NCBI RefSeq assembly: GCF_002251085.2
Contig: NZ_NOJZ02000003.1
Coordinates: 91,716-155,715 of the forward strand
Source: Romboutsia maritimum
GTDB taxonomy: Bacteria; Bacillota; Clostridia; Peptostreptococcales; Peptostreptococcaceae
Reading direction: 5' to 3'
DNA: 64,000 bases
Below the pieces are notes generated by a model. The model was not told the DNA's origin, did no database searches, and worked only from the letters and a program-made list of their open reading frames with translations. Within the stretch, counting starts at the first letter, position 1. The number at the start of each line of letters is the position of its first letter. Below are positions 31,264 to 40,507 of the stretch, one piece after another. Both the position numbers and the translations under genes were made by a program.

Positions 31264-31410
31264 AAATTTACCTCTTTTCCTTGATAAGTGTATTTAAATT
31301 ATACCATAAAATCCTAATATATCATCTGTATTATTGTTCAAGATAAACTTACTATATACATTAAAAATTCATTTATATAGTATTATTTCAACTTACTTTA
31401 ACACAAAACA

Positions 31411-31440
31411 AAAACTGCCCTTATGTAAGGACAGTTTTTA
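31411..31440 (-). terminator. Terminator of the Na/Pi cotransporter gene
   Basis: AAAACTGCCCTTATGTAAGGACAGTTTT forms a stem with a short loop and one mismatch, directly after the stop on the minus strand, with a T-rich tail. Confidence 0.82.
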
Positions 31441-31444
31441 TTTA

Positions 31445-33073
31445 TTAATTGCTTATTAATCTTTGAGATATAACCTGTTGAGCTATATTAACAGCATGAT
31501 CAGAGATTCTCTCTAAATTAGTTATTATATCTAAATAAATAACTCCGTTATCTATACTACATAAATTATTATTTAATCTATGCATATGATTTGCTCTACA
31601 AGATTTTTCCATTATATCAACTTGTTCTTCCATTTTTATTACTTTACAAGCTAAATCTACATTTGAAGTTCTCATAGATTCTAAAGCATATGTATAAGTA
31701 GATATAACTTTGTTATACATATCTTTAAGTTCTGTTTTTCCATCTACAGAGAAATCTACATTTGTTTCAATAGCAATCTTAGCTAATTCAGCTATATTCT
31801 CAGCATGATCTCCTACTCTTTCAATATCATTTACTGTATTAAATAAAACATCTAAAATTTCTCTTGAATCTTCATTTAAAGGAGCTTTTGAAAGTTTTAA
31901 TAAGTAATTTAATATTATTTTTTGTAGTGCATTTATATGTTTTTCTCTTTTTAGTGATTTTTCTATCTTTTCATTTGAACTTTCTAGAACACCTTCCATT
32001 GCTAAGTTTAAACTATCTTTAGCCTTTTCACCCATTCTTAATGTTTCTTTTATGGTATTAGCTAATGCTATTGAAGGCGTTTCTATCATTCTATCATCTA
32101 TATACTTAACAGTCTTAGACTCATCATCATCTTCGTCTGTTGATTTATCTGGAACTAATTTAATAGCAAGTTTTATTACAAATTTAGTAAATGGTAATAA
32201 TATTAAAACTGATATTATATTAAATAATGTATGTGTATTTGCTATTTGTCTAGCTACATTACCTGGGTCTCTGCTAGTAACAAACGAAACTACTGGCCCA
32301 TTTAAGAATACTAAGAATATGATTGTTCCTATTATATTAAACAGTAAATGCATCATAGCTGCTCTTTTAGCATTCTTATTTGTACCTATACTAGATAATA
32401 AAGATGTAACACAAGTACCTATATTTTGTCCATATAGTATTGGTAACGCTGAACTTAAAGGTATAATACCTTCTGATGCTAAAGCTATCAACATCCCCAT
32501 TGATGCACTTGAACTTTGTACTATAGCTGTTATACCTAATCCTAATAATAGCCCTAGTAATGGATATGTACCAAATGTAACTAATAAATCAGTAAATCCT
32601 TGAAAATCCTTTAAAGGTTCTACTGCATCTTTCATAAATTCCATTCCTGTAAATAATATACCGAAACCTATAAGTATTTCTGCTATATGTTTTATTTTAG
32701 GTTTATTTCCAAATAAGTATAAAACTATACCTATTCCTAATGCTACCGGAGCTAAACCATCTAAATTAAAAGATACCAACTGAGCAGTTACTGTAGTACC
32801 TATATTAGCACCCATTATAACTCCTGCTGCTTGTGGCAAACTCATTATTCCAGCATTTACGAATCCTACAACCATAACTGTAGTTGCACTTGAACTTTGT
32901 ATTATTGCTGTTACTAACATACCTACTAATACACCCATTATTATATTACTAGTAAGCAACTCTATTATTTTCTTTAATTTTGTCCCTGCTGATTTTTCTA
33001 AGGCTTCTCCCATAAGGTTCATACCATATAAGAACAGACCTAGTCCTCCCATAAGACTAATTGCAATTTCCAA
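31445..33073 (-). CDS. Na/Pi cotransporter family protein with PhoU-like tail
   Basis: A 542-aa protein with two PF02690-type membrane repeats, each with the QSSSA signature (IIQSSSATTVMVVGF and IVQSSSASMGMLIAL). A cytosolic PhoU-like helical domain follows (about residues 340-540, including ERVGDHAENIA and ERISDHAVNIA). It resembles the NptA/YjbB group of phosphate transporters. An upstream ATG has no ribosome site, whereas TTG at 33,073 lies 8 nt after AAGGAGG, so I prefer TTG. The promoter has Pho-box-like repeats, which ties it to the pst genes. Confidence 0.9.
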   Translation of the reverse strand: MEIAISLMGGLGLFLYGMNLMGEALEKSAGTKLKKIIELLTSNIIMGVLVGMLVTAIIQSSSATTVMVVGFVNAGIMSLPQAAGVIMGANIGTTVTAQLVSFNLDGLAPVALGIGIVLYLFGNKPKIKHIAEILIGFGILFTGMEFMKDAVEPLKDFQGFTDLLVTFGTYPLLGLLLGLGITAIVQSSSASMGMLIALASEGIIPLSSALPILYGQNIGTCVTSLLSSIGTNKNAKRAAMMHLLFNIIGTIIFLVFLNGPVVSFVTSRDPGNVARQIANTHTLFNIISVLILLPFTKFVIKLAIKLVPDKSTDEDDDESKTVKYIDDRMIETPSIALANTIKETLRMGEKAKDSLNLAMEGVLESSNEKIEKSLKREKHINALQKIILNYLLKLSKAPLNEDSREILDVLFNTVNDIERVGDHAENIAELAKIAIETNVDFSVDGKTELKDMYNKVISTYTYALESMRTSNVDLACKVIKMEEQVDIMEKSCRANHMHRLNNNLCSIDNGVIYLDIITNLERISDHAVNIAQQVISQRLISN

Positions 33074-33156
33074 ATTAACTTCCTCCTTAAGAGATAATAT
33101 CATGTTCGTCTAAAATTTACGCCTATTGTATTTTATCAAACATAAATAAAATTTAG

Positions 33157-33202
33157 TGTTAAATGTATGTTAAATATTATAAATACGTTAAGATTTAGTT
33201 AA
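33157..33202 (-). promoter_or_regulatory. Pho-box-like promoter of the Na/Pi cotransporter
   Basis: On the minus strand TTAACT (33,202), five bases, TTAACG (33,191), four bases, TATAAT (33,181-33,176). This is the same order and spacing as at pstS and pstC. Two further perfect boxes, TTAACA (33,173) and TTAACA (33,162), follow the -10 with an 11-base period. PhoP control is inferred. Confidence 0.72.
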
Positions 33203-33216
33203 TTTTTAAAAATCAC

Positions 33217-34815
33217 TTATTTTTTATTTGAATATTTTTGAATTATCTTTTCTGCACATTTTATACCATCAACAGCAGCAGTTACTATTCCACCTGCATA
33301 TCCTGCACCTTCACCACAAGGATATAAATTCTTTGTATTAATAGATTCTAAAGTGTTTTCATCTCTAACAATTCTTATTGGTGCAGAAGATCTAGTTTCA
33401 ACGCCAGTTAAAACTGCATCATGCATAGCAAACCCATGTAATTTTTTATCAAGAGAAACTAATGCTTCTTTCATTGTTCTTGTTACAAAATCAGGTAAGC
33501 ATTCTCTTAAATCAACAAATTCATATCCTGGTTTATAAGAAGGTTCTACACTTCCTAAGCTTGTACTTATTTTATCATTTAAAAAATCCCCTACTAATTG
33601 AACTGGAGCGTTATAATTTTTACCACCTAGTTCAAAAGCTAATTTTTCATATTTTTCTTGGAAGTAAACTCCTGCTAAAGGGTCGTTCCCTTCAAAATCT
33701 TCTGGAGTTACGTTAACTAAAAATGCACTATTTGCATTAACTTGATCTCTTGCATGTTCACTCATTCCATTAGTTACTACCTCAAATTCATTAGATGCTG
33801 AAGCAATTACAGAACCTCCTGGACACATACAGAAACTATATGCAGTTCTTGAATTTGATGTATGCTCAATCAATCTATAATCTGCAGCACCTAATCGTGG
33901 ATGATTATAAAATTCCTTATATTGAACTTTATTTATCAACTCTTGAGGATGCTCTATTCTAGCTCCTATTGCAAAAGGTTTTTGTATTATTCTAACCCCT
34001 CTACTATTAAGCATTTTATAAGTATCGCGAGCACTATGTCCTATAGCTAAAATAACTGTATCTGCACATATTACTTCTTCTTCATTTATCACTACTGATT
34101 TAATTTCATTATTTTCAATTACTACATCTGTAACCTTAGAATCAAATTTAACTTCTCCTCCAAGTCTTACTATCTCTTTTCTAATATTTTTAACTACATT
34201 TTTTAATATATCTGTTCCTACATGTGGTTTATATGAATATAAAATTTCATCTGGAGATCCAAAGTTTACAAGTTCTTCTAATACCTTTCTGCATCTTATA
34301 TCTTTTATTCTAGTTGTAAGTTTTCCGTCTGAAAAAGTACCCGCTCCACCTTCTCCGAATTGAACGTTTGAATTGTTTTTAAATTTTCTATTGTCCCAAA
34401 AATTATTTATATCTTTAGTTCTATTGTCTACATCTAATCCTCTTTCTAATAAAAGCGGATTATATCCTCTTTGAGCTAAAAGTAATGCAGCAAACAATCC
34501 TGCTGGACCACTTCCTATTATAACTGGTCTATGATTTAAGTTTTCTGTTCCTAATTCTACACCTATATATCTAGTTTCTTTTACCTTAACCACATCTTTT
34601 AAGTTCTTATTTAATACAGTTTCCTCATTTTTAATTTGTACATCAACAGTATATACAAATTCTATTTTTCCTTTTTTTCTTGCATCTATAGATTCTTTAT
34701 AAATATAGTATTTAACTAATTCACTCTCTTTAACTTTTAATTTTTTTAATATAAGTTTTTTTATTACTAATAAATCCTCATCTATTCCTAATTTTATATT
34801 AGATATTCTTATCAT
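33217..34815 (-). CDS. FAD-dependent protein, COG2509 type
   Basis: A 532-aa flavoprotein. The dinucleotide motif is VIIGSGPAGLFAALLLAQRGY (about residues 97-117). A second family block reads QFGEGGAGTFSDGKLTTRI, and the C-terminus closes the FAD site with LYPCGEGAGYAGGIVTAAVDG. The N-terminal 90 residues form a small alpha/beta domain typical of this group. The substrate is unknown; proteins of this type are common in Firmicutes. ATG follows AAAGGAAA. Confidence 0.85.
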   Translation of the reverse strand: MIRISNIKLGIDEDLLVIKKLILKKLKVKESELVKYYIYKESIDARKKGKIEFVYTVDVQIKNEETVLNKNLKDVVKVKETRYIGVELGTENLNHRPVIIGSGPAGLFAALLLAQRGYNPLLLERGLDVDNRTKDINNFWDNRKFKNNSNVQFGEGGAGTFSDGKLTTRIKDIRCRKVLEELVNFGSPDEILYSYKPHVGTDILKNVVKNIRKEIVRLGGEVKFDSKVTDVVIENNEIKSVVINEEEVICADTVILAIGHSARDTYKMLNSRGVRIIQKPFAIGARIEHPQELINKVQYKEFYNHPRLGAADYRLIEHTSNSRTAYSFCMCPGGSVIASASNEFEVVTNGMSEHARDQVNANSAFLVNVTPEDFEGNDPLAGVYFQEKYEKLAFELGGKNYNAPVQLVGDFLNDKISTSLGSVEPSYKPGYEFVDLRECLPDFVTRTMKEALVSLDKKLHGFAMHDAVLTGVETRSSAPIRIVRDENTLESINTKNLYPCGEGAGYAGGIVTAAVDGIKCAEKIIQKYSNKK

Positions 34816-34844
34816 TAAATTTTCCTTTCTAAAACAAATAATAA

Positions 34845-34879
34845 TTATAAAAGCTAGGATTAAGACCTAGCTTTTATAA
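34845..34879 (-). terminator. Terminator overlapping the end of the 108-aa gene
   Basis: TTATAAAAGCTAGG (34,845-34,858) and its exact complement (34,866-34,879) form a 14-bp stem. One arm encodes the last codons (Ile-Lys-Ala-Arg) of the upstream gene, so the stop codon sits in the loop. The U-tract is weak. Confidence 0.7.
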
Positions 34880-35186
34880 ACATAACCTCTATATTTTGTT
34901 TTTTCAAATCTAGGTCTTCTTCCCAAATCTCTTGTAATATAAATTCTTTAATTTCTTCTTCCGACACACACTGAAGTTTTAAATTTAAATTTCTAACTAA
35001 AGCTAATATTTCTACTTGTTTATCAACTTTATTTATATATATAGATTCCAATTTATTTATAACTACTTTTAAGTCGCATACAAATAAATTTTCATCACTT
35101 AAATTTATTTCATCATCATACTTATATACTTTAAATTCATATACTCCCTCGTAAGGGTTTATTATCTCTAATCCTACTAAATCCAT
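34860..35186 (-). CDS. Hypothetical protein, 108 aa
   Basis: I do not recognise a family. The protein is acidic and looks alpha/beta: an N-terminal strand set (LVGLEIINPYEGVYEFKVYKYDDEI), then KLESIYINKVDKQVEILALVRNLNLKL, ending in IEVMFIKARS. There is no signal peptide. It begins five bases after the stop of the 125-aa gene and is certainly co-transcribed with it. Confidence 0.6.
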   Translation of the reverse strand: MDLVGLEIINPYEGVYEFKVYKYDDEINLSDENLFVCDLKVVINKLESIYINKVDKQVEILALVRNLNLKLQCVSEEEIKEFILQEIWEEDLDLKKQNIEVMFIKARS

Positions 35187-35191
35187 AATAC

Positions 35192-35569
35192 CTAGTCCTT
35201 TTTAGTTATAAGACCTCTTATAACCTTCATATTATTAAACACTTTTTCTAAAAAGTTTTCAGCTTCTTCATTATCTAAAAGAGCTATTTCTAATTGATCA
35301 TCTTCTGGTATTGACTTAGATTTACAATACTCTTTAGCTACTTCTATTAATTCATTTTTTCCATCTATAGATAAATCAAATTCTTTGTAATCTATTATTA
35401 TATATTGTTTAGTTTTTTCAGAAATTTTTTCATTGTACCCTATTTCTATATGATAAATAACTGCATATAAGTTATTTGGATTTTCTTCTCCATTGTATAC
35501 AGGTACAGCTGGATTTGATTTTATAAAATTTGTTGATACCGCTATTGCGCTTCCTAAACTAAGATTCAT
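35192..35569 (-). CDS. Hypothetical protein, 125 aa
   Basis: Family not recognised. An N-terminal SLGSAIAVSTNFIKSNPAVPVYNG stretch is followed by a mixed acidic domain ending in EAENFLEKVFNNMKVIRGLITKKD. No membrane helix or catalytic motif is evident. ATG follows AGAGGTATAA. It leads a two-gene unit with the 108-aa protein; the pair may form a complex, but nothing in the sequence names a function. Confidence 0.6.
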   Translation of the reverse strand: MNLSLGSAIAVSTNFIKSNPAVPVYNGEENPNNLYAVIYHIEIGYNEKISEKTKQYIIIDYKEFDLSIDGKNELIEVAKEYCKSKSIPEDDQLEIALLDNEEAENFLEKVFNNMKVIRGLITKKD

Positions 35570-35793
35570 AGTTATACCTCTTTCTGTATATTATATATTT
35601 ACTATTTTATACATTATTCGTATATATTAAAACCTTTTTTTATAATTTATATAAAATTTGATTAGAATTTAATTATCTATACTTAATTTTATTATTTTTC
35701 TACAAAAATTAAGGAACTATACGCTAATATAATCCCTCAAATTTTATCTTAATATTTTATTTTTATTTATAAATAATTTTAGTTCATAAATTT

Positions 35794-36831
35794 TTAAGAT
35801 ATTTTTAATTCTTTATATCTTTTTCCTAAAGTACTTGGACTTATTTCGTACTTCTTAGATATTTGAGCTTGAGTTATAGATTGTCCAGCTTCTTTCTTGA
35901 TATGATACTCAATAGCTGCTGCCCATCCATTTTCAGACCCTTTTACTTCTCCATGAACACTTTTATACTCATTCCAAAATTCTAGACTAGCACCTACATA
36001 CTCATCATCTACATTTTGCTTAAGCATAGTAGTTACCTTACAATCACCTTCTGTTATTTCAACATTATTAGATTTTTGTATTTTGTCTTCTTTTTGTTTC
36101 TTTAAATATTCAGCAACACTTGGATCTAGCAATTGTTGCATATATTTATATAGTATATGTGTATGATGTATTAAGAATGTATTCATATCTTTATATAAAT
36201 CTTCATACTGATTAAATAAATTCATTATATCATTTACAATAACATCTTTAACCGCATCAGAAATACTTATAGTTATATCGATTAAAATACTTATTCCTTC
36301 AATTTCAACCACTCTTGCTATCATACTGCTTCCAACTTTGAAACTCTTAAGTAAGTTTACATCTTCTGTATAAACTTCTTTATCAGTTAAACAATCTTTT
36401 AATAATACATTACCCGGTGTAATTTCTTTAACTTGGTAAACACTTACATAAGATTCAAATAAACTTCTTAATATATTTATTTCAAATGTATTTAAAGCAT
36501 CTTTATTTTCTTCGAAAAATTCAACTGTCATAACTTTTTTGTTTTCCATTATATGGTCTTGCATAAAATAAGTATTAAAGAATCTTTCAAAGTTTTTATT
36601 TATTTCTTCATTGTCTACTATATAAAACATTTCTTGAGCTTTTTTATATTCTTCTTTAAATTTCTCTTGTCTTGAATATTCATATATTTTTGTGTATAAT
36701 TCTGAATATTGTTTTTGTGAAAGATCAACTTTTCTACTTGCTCTTTCTGAAATAACATCTTTATTTAAACAACATCTTTTATATTTTTTACCACTTCCAC
36801 ATGGACATAATTCGTTTCTTCCTAACAATAT
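35794..36831 (-). CDS. SEC-C zinc protein with C-terminal TFIIB-like helix-turn-helix
   Basis: A protein of about 345 aa. The N-terminal SEC-C motif GRNELCPCGSGKKYKRCC has the three Cys plus the CC pair of zinc-binding SEC-C domains. A long helical middle follows. The last 45 residues (WAAAIEYHIKKEAG, then ITQAQISKKYEISPSTLGKRYKEL) read like the second cyclin repeat/HTH of TFIIB-type factors. That suggests DNA or RNA contact. The ribosome site AAGGAG leads to ATA at 36,831 (8 nt) or TTG at 36,828 (11 nt); a GTG at 36,840 overlaps it. The start is unresolved. Confidence 0.75.
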   Translation of the reverse strand: MLLGRNELCPCGSGKKYKRCCLNKDVISERASRKVDLSQKQYSELYTKIYEYSRQEKFKEEYKKAQEMFYIVDNEEINKNFERFFNTYFMQDHIMENKKVMTVEFFEENKDALNTFEINILRSLFESYVSVYQVKEITPGNVLLKDCLTDKEVYTEDVNLLKSFKVGSSMIARVVEIEGISILIDITISISDAVKDVIVNDIMNLFNQYEDLYKDMNTFLIHHTHILYKYMQQLLDPSVAEYLKKQKEDKIQKSNNVEITEGDCKVTTMLKQNVDDEYVGASLEFWNEYKSVHGEVKGSENGWAAAIEYHIKKEAGQSITQAQISKKYEISPSTLGKRYKELKIS

Positions 36832-37091
36832 GAAGTTCACTCCTTTATTTCTAAATTAAAGTACAATTTGTAATTATACCATTTTTTAGCCAATCATTCT
36901 ATATTTATAATATTATTTTATTAATTTTCTGTATAGTGTTAAGTTTTGGCATAGAATTCAGAGTACTTTAATATAGAACTTCTATAAATTTATTCCATAT
37001 TCCTTTGAAATTTTCGTATTAACGTCCTACTATTTCTTCTATTATTTTATCTTAATCGATAATTGTTGTTTAATTTATATACACTTTTTAT

Positions 37092-37565
37092 TTATACGAC
37101 TTTAAGTGTCATTATACATTCCACTATATTATCCTCTTCATTGTTAATTGATGCTTTCCTTATTTCTAAATTTTCAACAAACTTGTCTAAATTTAAATTT
37201 TTCAGTTTATCTCCTATTTTAAATACCTCATCTATATTTCCTATAACTTTTAATTCTATATTTGATATATTATTATCTTCTCCTAAATTTATATTTTTAC
37301 TTATATAGTTTATCTTAACTATATCTCTTAAAGATTTTTCTATTTTCAAAACAATATCATCTTTACTTTTAGGTTTATCTGTATTTACATTTTTCTGTTT
37401 TTTATCATTATCATCATTTAATTTATTTACTACTTCTTGTTTTTTAATTTGTAAATTTAATTTTTTATTTTCTATAGGATTAATTACAATTAAATTAATT
37501 ATAAAACCTACTATTAAAACAAGTACAATTTTAATAAATTGCTTTTCTGATTTGTTAATATTCAT
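37092..37565 (-). CDS. pilO: Type IV pilus assembly protein, PilO-like
   Basis: A 157-aa bitopic protein. The N-terminal helix (about residues 11-27) is followed by a charged linker rich in Asn, Asp and Lys, then an alpha/beta domain. This is the shape of PilO in the inner-membrane alignment complex. Similarity is by position and architecture; sequence conservation is low. It is the last gene of the pilus operon, one base after pilN. No clear terminator follows. Confidence 0.65.
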   Translation of the reverse strand: MNINKSEKQFIKIVLVLIVGFIINLIVINPIENKKLNLQIKKQEVVNKLNDDNDKKQKNVNTDKPKSKDDIVLKIEKSLRDIVKINYISKNINLGEDNNISNIELKVIGNIDEVFKIGDKLKNLNLDKFVENLEIRKASINNEEDNIVECIMTLKVV

Positions 37566-37566
37566 A

Positions 37567-38001
37567 TTATACTCCCATCTGAAAATCTACAGTAAAAATA
37601 TAATTATCAACATTATTTTTCAATGTATTTATAGAAAAATTTTTTATGTTTTTTTCATGCTTAATTCTATTTATCTCTTCTAAACTTTGACATATTCCTT
37701 CTATCTCTACAACTGATTTTTTAACAATAAATCTATTAATATTAGATTCTCCTATTAAATCATATATAGACTTAATTTTATTAAAGTCTATATATGATTT
37801 ATGTATTACTGGTTCTTCATTATTTATTTTAGATTCATTATTATTTAAATAATTTTCTAATTTTTTAATAGATTGAATACCCAGAATAAGCTTAAATATT
37901 AATACTAAGATCAAAAAAAATATTAATATCTTAGTTGTTTTACTATATTTATTTAATTGATTATACCCAGTAAAAAAATCTATAGTTTTTTCTTTTACCA
38001 C
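37567..38001 (-). CDS. pilN: Type IV pilus assembly protein, PilN-like
   Basis: A 144-aa bitopic protein with a cytosolic N-terminus (FFTGYNQLNKYSKTTK), a transmembrane helix (about residues 25-43) and a periplasm-type domain containing VEIEGICQSLEEINRIK. It fits PilN, which binds PilM through its N-terminal tail. It starts with GTG directly after the pilM stop, so coupling is likely. The assignment rests mostly on gene order. Confidence 0.65.
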   Translation of the reverse strand: MVKEKTIDFFTGYNQLNKYSKTTKILIFFLILVLIFKLILGIQSIKKLENYLNNNESKINNEEPVIHKSYIDFNKIKSIYDLIGESNINRFIVKKSVVEIEGICQSLEEINRIKHEKNIKNFSINTLKNNVDNYIFTVDFQMGV

Positions 38002-38865
38002 TTAAATTATCATCCCTATACTATTTATATATTTTATACTTTCATCATAAACACTTTCATTTTCTCTCAATAAATTCATTTTCATATTTAATTTTAATGG
38101 CTCAATTTTAAATAAATCACTGCAATGATTTTCAATAAATTGATATCCTTCTCCATAATAATATCCATTTTCAAAATCACTAATAATCTTATTTAGTGAT
38201 TCAAATGACTCAATATTTTTAGGCATTACATATGATTCATATACCTTATAATTTTTAACTATGCTCATTATCAATTCATCATATTTAGATTCTATAAATA
38301 CTCCATTTCCATCAAAATTATTTACTAAATTTAAATTTATTAACTTTTGCAAAATGTTAAAATTTATGTTTAATGTTTGTTGTTTCATGTTTAACATTTT
38401 TGAAATATCACAGCATATATCTAAGATATATTTTGGTACTAAAATAACCTGCACATTTAATTCATTATTGTCTATATCTAAAACTATATACTTCAATATA
38501 TAATCTTCTATATTTATAGGTATATATTGACTAATTTCAAATTTTATCAAACCTATAATGTCTTTTCTTTTTTTTGGTTTAATAATTTTTAAATTTCTAA
38601 TAATCACTTTATTATTTTGTAAGTTATAATGTATTTTTTTATAAAATTTCCCACATGAATCAATTTCATTTTTTAAAAATTTAGCAACTGTATTTAAATA
38701 TGTTTTTTTATTTACCTCATCTACTGAAAACATTTGATGTTCTAGAACATCAAACTTTATTTGTTGAATATTAAATTTTTCTATGTAAATATTATTAGTA
38801 GTTTTTCTTAAAACAGTTGACTTTATAAAATCATCATTTATTTCTATATTAACTATTCTTTTTAT
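38002..38865 (-). CDS. pilM: Type IV pilus assembly protein, PilM-like, apparent ATA start
   Basis: The frame from ATG at 38,733 alone would begin without the conserved first strands. The same frame is open 44 codons further up and begins KRIVNIEINDDFIKS, which matches the actin-like PilM start. A strong AGGAGG ribosome site lies seven nt before an ATA codon at 38,865; no standard start exists there. From ATA the protein has 287 aa, still somewhat short for PilM. PilM is a cytosolic ring partner of PilN. The ATG at 38,733 has no ribosome site of similar quality. Confidence 0.72.
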   Translation of the reverse strand: MKRIVNIEINDDFIKSTVLRKTTNNIYIEKFNIQQIKFDVLEHQMFSVDEVNKKTYLNTVAKFLKNEIDSCGKFYKKIHYNLQNNKVIIRNLKIIKPKKRKDIIGLIKFEISQYIPINIEDYILKYIVLDIDNNELNVQVILVPKYILDICCDISKMLNMKQQTLNINFNILQKLINLNLVNNFDGNGVFIESKYDELIMSIVKNYKVYESYVMPKNIESFESLNKIISDFENGYYYGEGYQFIENHCSDLFKIEPLKLNMKMNLLRENESVYDESIKYINSIGMII

Positions 38866-38894
38866 AATAATACCTCCTAAAAAAACTTAAATTA

Positions 38895-39308
38895 TTAATT
38901 TTTATTCTTTTCGATAACTTTTGGATAAAATGATTTTTCATCCAACGTTACCTTTACCAAATCCTCTTTTTTCCCATTTTCATCTGTTTTATCTACTTTA
39001 ACTACAAAATCATTTTTACTACTTTGTGCTTTTGGTACAATTGACAAATATCCATTCTTTTCAAGATCGTTTAAATCTATATTCCCACCATCTCCTGGAG
39101 TAATAGCTTCTTCATTTAAAGCCATTATTGTTGCTGTTGCAATATTTGAAGCAGTAATATAGTCTGCATTTAATTGTGCATTTTTTTGAGCCTTTTCATA
39201 CTTAACTAATGCTACACTTGATAATATTCCTAATATAGTTACTACCATAACCATTTCAACTAAAGTAAAACCTCTTCTTTTTTTATCTTTTTCGTTTATT
39301 TTTTTCAT
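38895..39308 (-). CDS. pilA: Type IV pilin
   Basis: A 137-aa prepilin. The positively charged leader ends in KRRG, and cleavage before FTLVE is typical of type III signal peptides. The hydrophobic N-terminal helix (FTLVEMVMVVTILGILSSVAL) carries Glu at +5. The globular part is short and has no Cys pair. ATG follows AGGAGGTAAATT. It is presumably the subunit of this cluster; it needs a prepilin peptidase, which is not in the window. Confidence 0.93.
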   Translation of the reverse strand: MKKINEKDKKRRGFTLVEMVMVVTILGILSSVALVKYEKAQKNAQLNADYITASNIATATIMALNEEAITPGDGGNIDLNDLEKNGYLSIVPKAQSSKNDFVVKVDKTDENGKKEDLVKVTLDEKSFYPKVIEKNKN

Positions 39309-39322
39309 AATTTACCTCCTAT

Positions 39323-40507
39323 TTATACAGCCATTACCGCATCAAACATAGGCATAACCATTGCTATAATACATGCACCTATGATTACCCCTATAATTAT
39401 AGTAATTACAGGTTCTACTAATTTCATGCTTTGCTGTATTTTTATATCTAACTCATTCTCATAAAATTCATTTATTGTATTTAAACTCTCTTCTAGTCTT
39501 CCACTTTCTTCACCTATATTTATCATAGATATAAATAATTCAGGAAATACATTTGCCAAGTTTAAAGACTCTCCAATTTTATGACCTTTTTTTATAGAAT
39601 CACTTGCTTTCATAATTCTTTCATATATAAAATTATTATCTATAACACCTGCAGATATATTAATTGCATCTATAATTTGTATTCCACTACTCGTGAGTAT
39701 TGATAAAGTTCTAGCAAATCTAGTTGTAGTCACAAGTTGTGTTATGTCTTTTATAAATGGTACTTTTATTTTTAATTTATTAACTAAATATGTTAATTTT
39801 TTATTTGTTTTTAAAGTATAAAAAATAAATATATTTAGCATTAAGATTGAAATTATTACATATCTTAAGTTATTCTTTAAGAATATAGATATGTTTATTA
39901 ATATTTTGGTGAATAACGGTGGTGATATATTGTTATTTGTAAATATAGTTTGAAAGCTTGGTATTATTGATGTCAATACAAATAACATAGATATTATAGA
40001 AATTATTATCAGTATTATAGGATATATTAATATTGTTTTTATTTTAGATTTTAGTGTATGTTCTTTACTATAATAATAAGATAGATTGTCCATAACTTTA
40101 TCTAAGTTACCACTAACCTCTCCTACTTTAATTATGCTCATAAAGAATTTAGAAAATATGTTTGTTCTTTGAAATGATTCTGTTATAGAATTTCCTATTT
40201 GAATATAACTAGATATATTGCTTAATAAATTACTAATTTTTCTTTTTGATTGCTTTTTTAATATATATAATAGCTTTGTGAATTCACATCCTGATCTGAG
40301 TAATATACTCATTTCTTTACAAAGTATTTTTATTTCCTTATCTTTTAATTTATTACCTTTTTTTATTATTTGATTTTCTTTTATAGATACAATTTTTAAA
40401 TTATTATTATTTGCATACTCAACTATGTCATTTTTTGATTCTAAATTAAATTTAATAACCTTTCGAATATTATAAGTATCATAAACTACACATTTATAAG
40501 ATTTCAT
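39323..40507 (-). CDS. pilC: Type IV pilus inner-membrane platform protein PilC
   Basis: A 394-aa PilC/GspF protein with two T2SSF domains. The first has LLRSGCEFTKLLYILKKQ and VGEVSGNLDKVMDNLSYYY; the second has LTSSGIQIIDAINISAG and IGEESGRLEESLNTINEFYE. Three or four membrane helices are present, with the last at the C-terminus (IIGACIIAMVMPMF). It links the PilB motor to the pilus base. The start overlaps the pilB end by 14 bases. Confidence 0.94.
   Translation of the reverse strand: MKSYKCVVYDTYNIRKVIKFNLESKNDIVEYANNNNLKIVSIKENQIIKKGNKLKDKEIKILCKEMSILLRSGCEFTKLLYILKKQSKRKISNLLSNISSYIQIGNSITESFQRTNIFSKFFMSIIKVGEVSGNLDKVMDNLSYYYSKEHTLKSKIKTILIYPIILIIISIISMLFVLTSIIPSFQTIFTNNNISPPLFTKILINISIFLKNNLRYVIISILMLNIFIFYTLKTNKKLTYLVNKLKIKVPFIKDITQLVTTTRFARTLSILTSSGIQIIDAINISAGVIDNNFIYERIMKASDSIKKGHKIGESLNLANVFPELFISMINIGEESGRLEESLNTINEFYENELDIKIQQSMKLVEPVITIIIGVIIGACIIAMVMPMFDAVMAV

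Noticed and set aside
36841..37091. A hidden gene or terminator after the pilus operon
   Set aside because: No frame with a ribosome site and no stable stem with a T-run was found in these 250 AT-rich bases.
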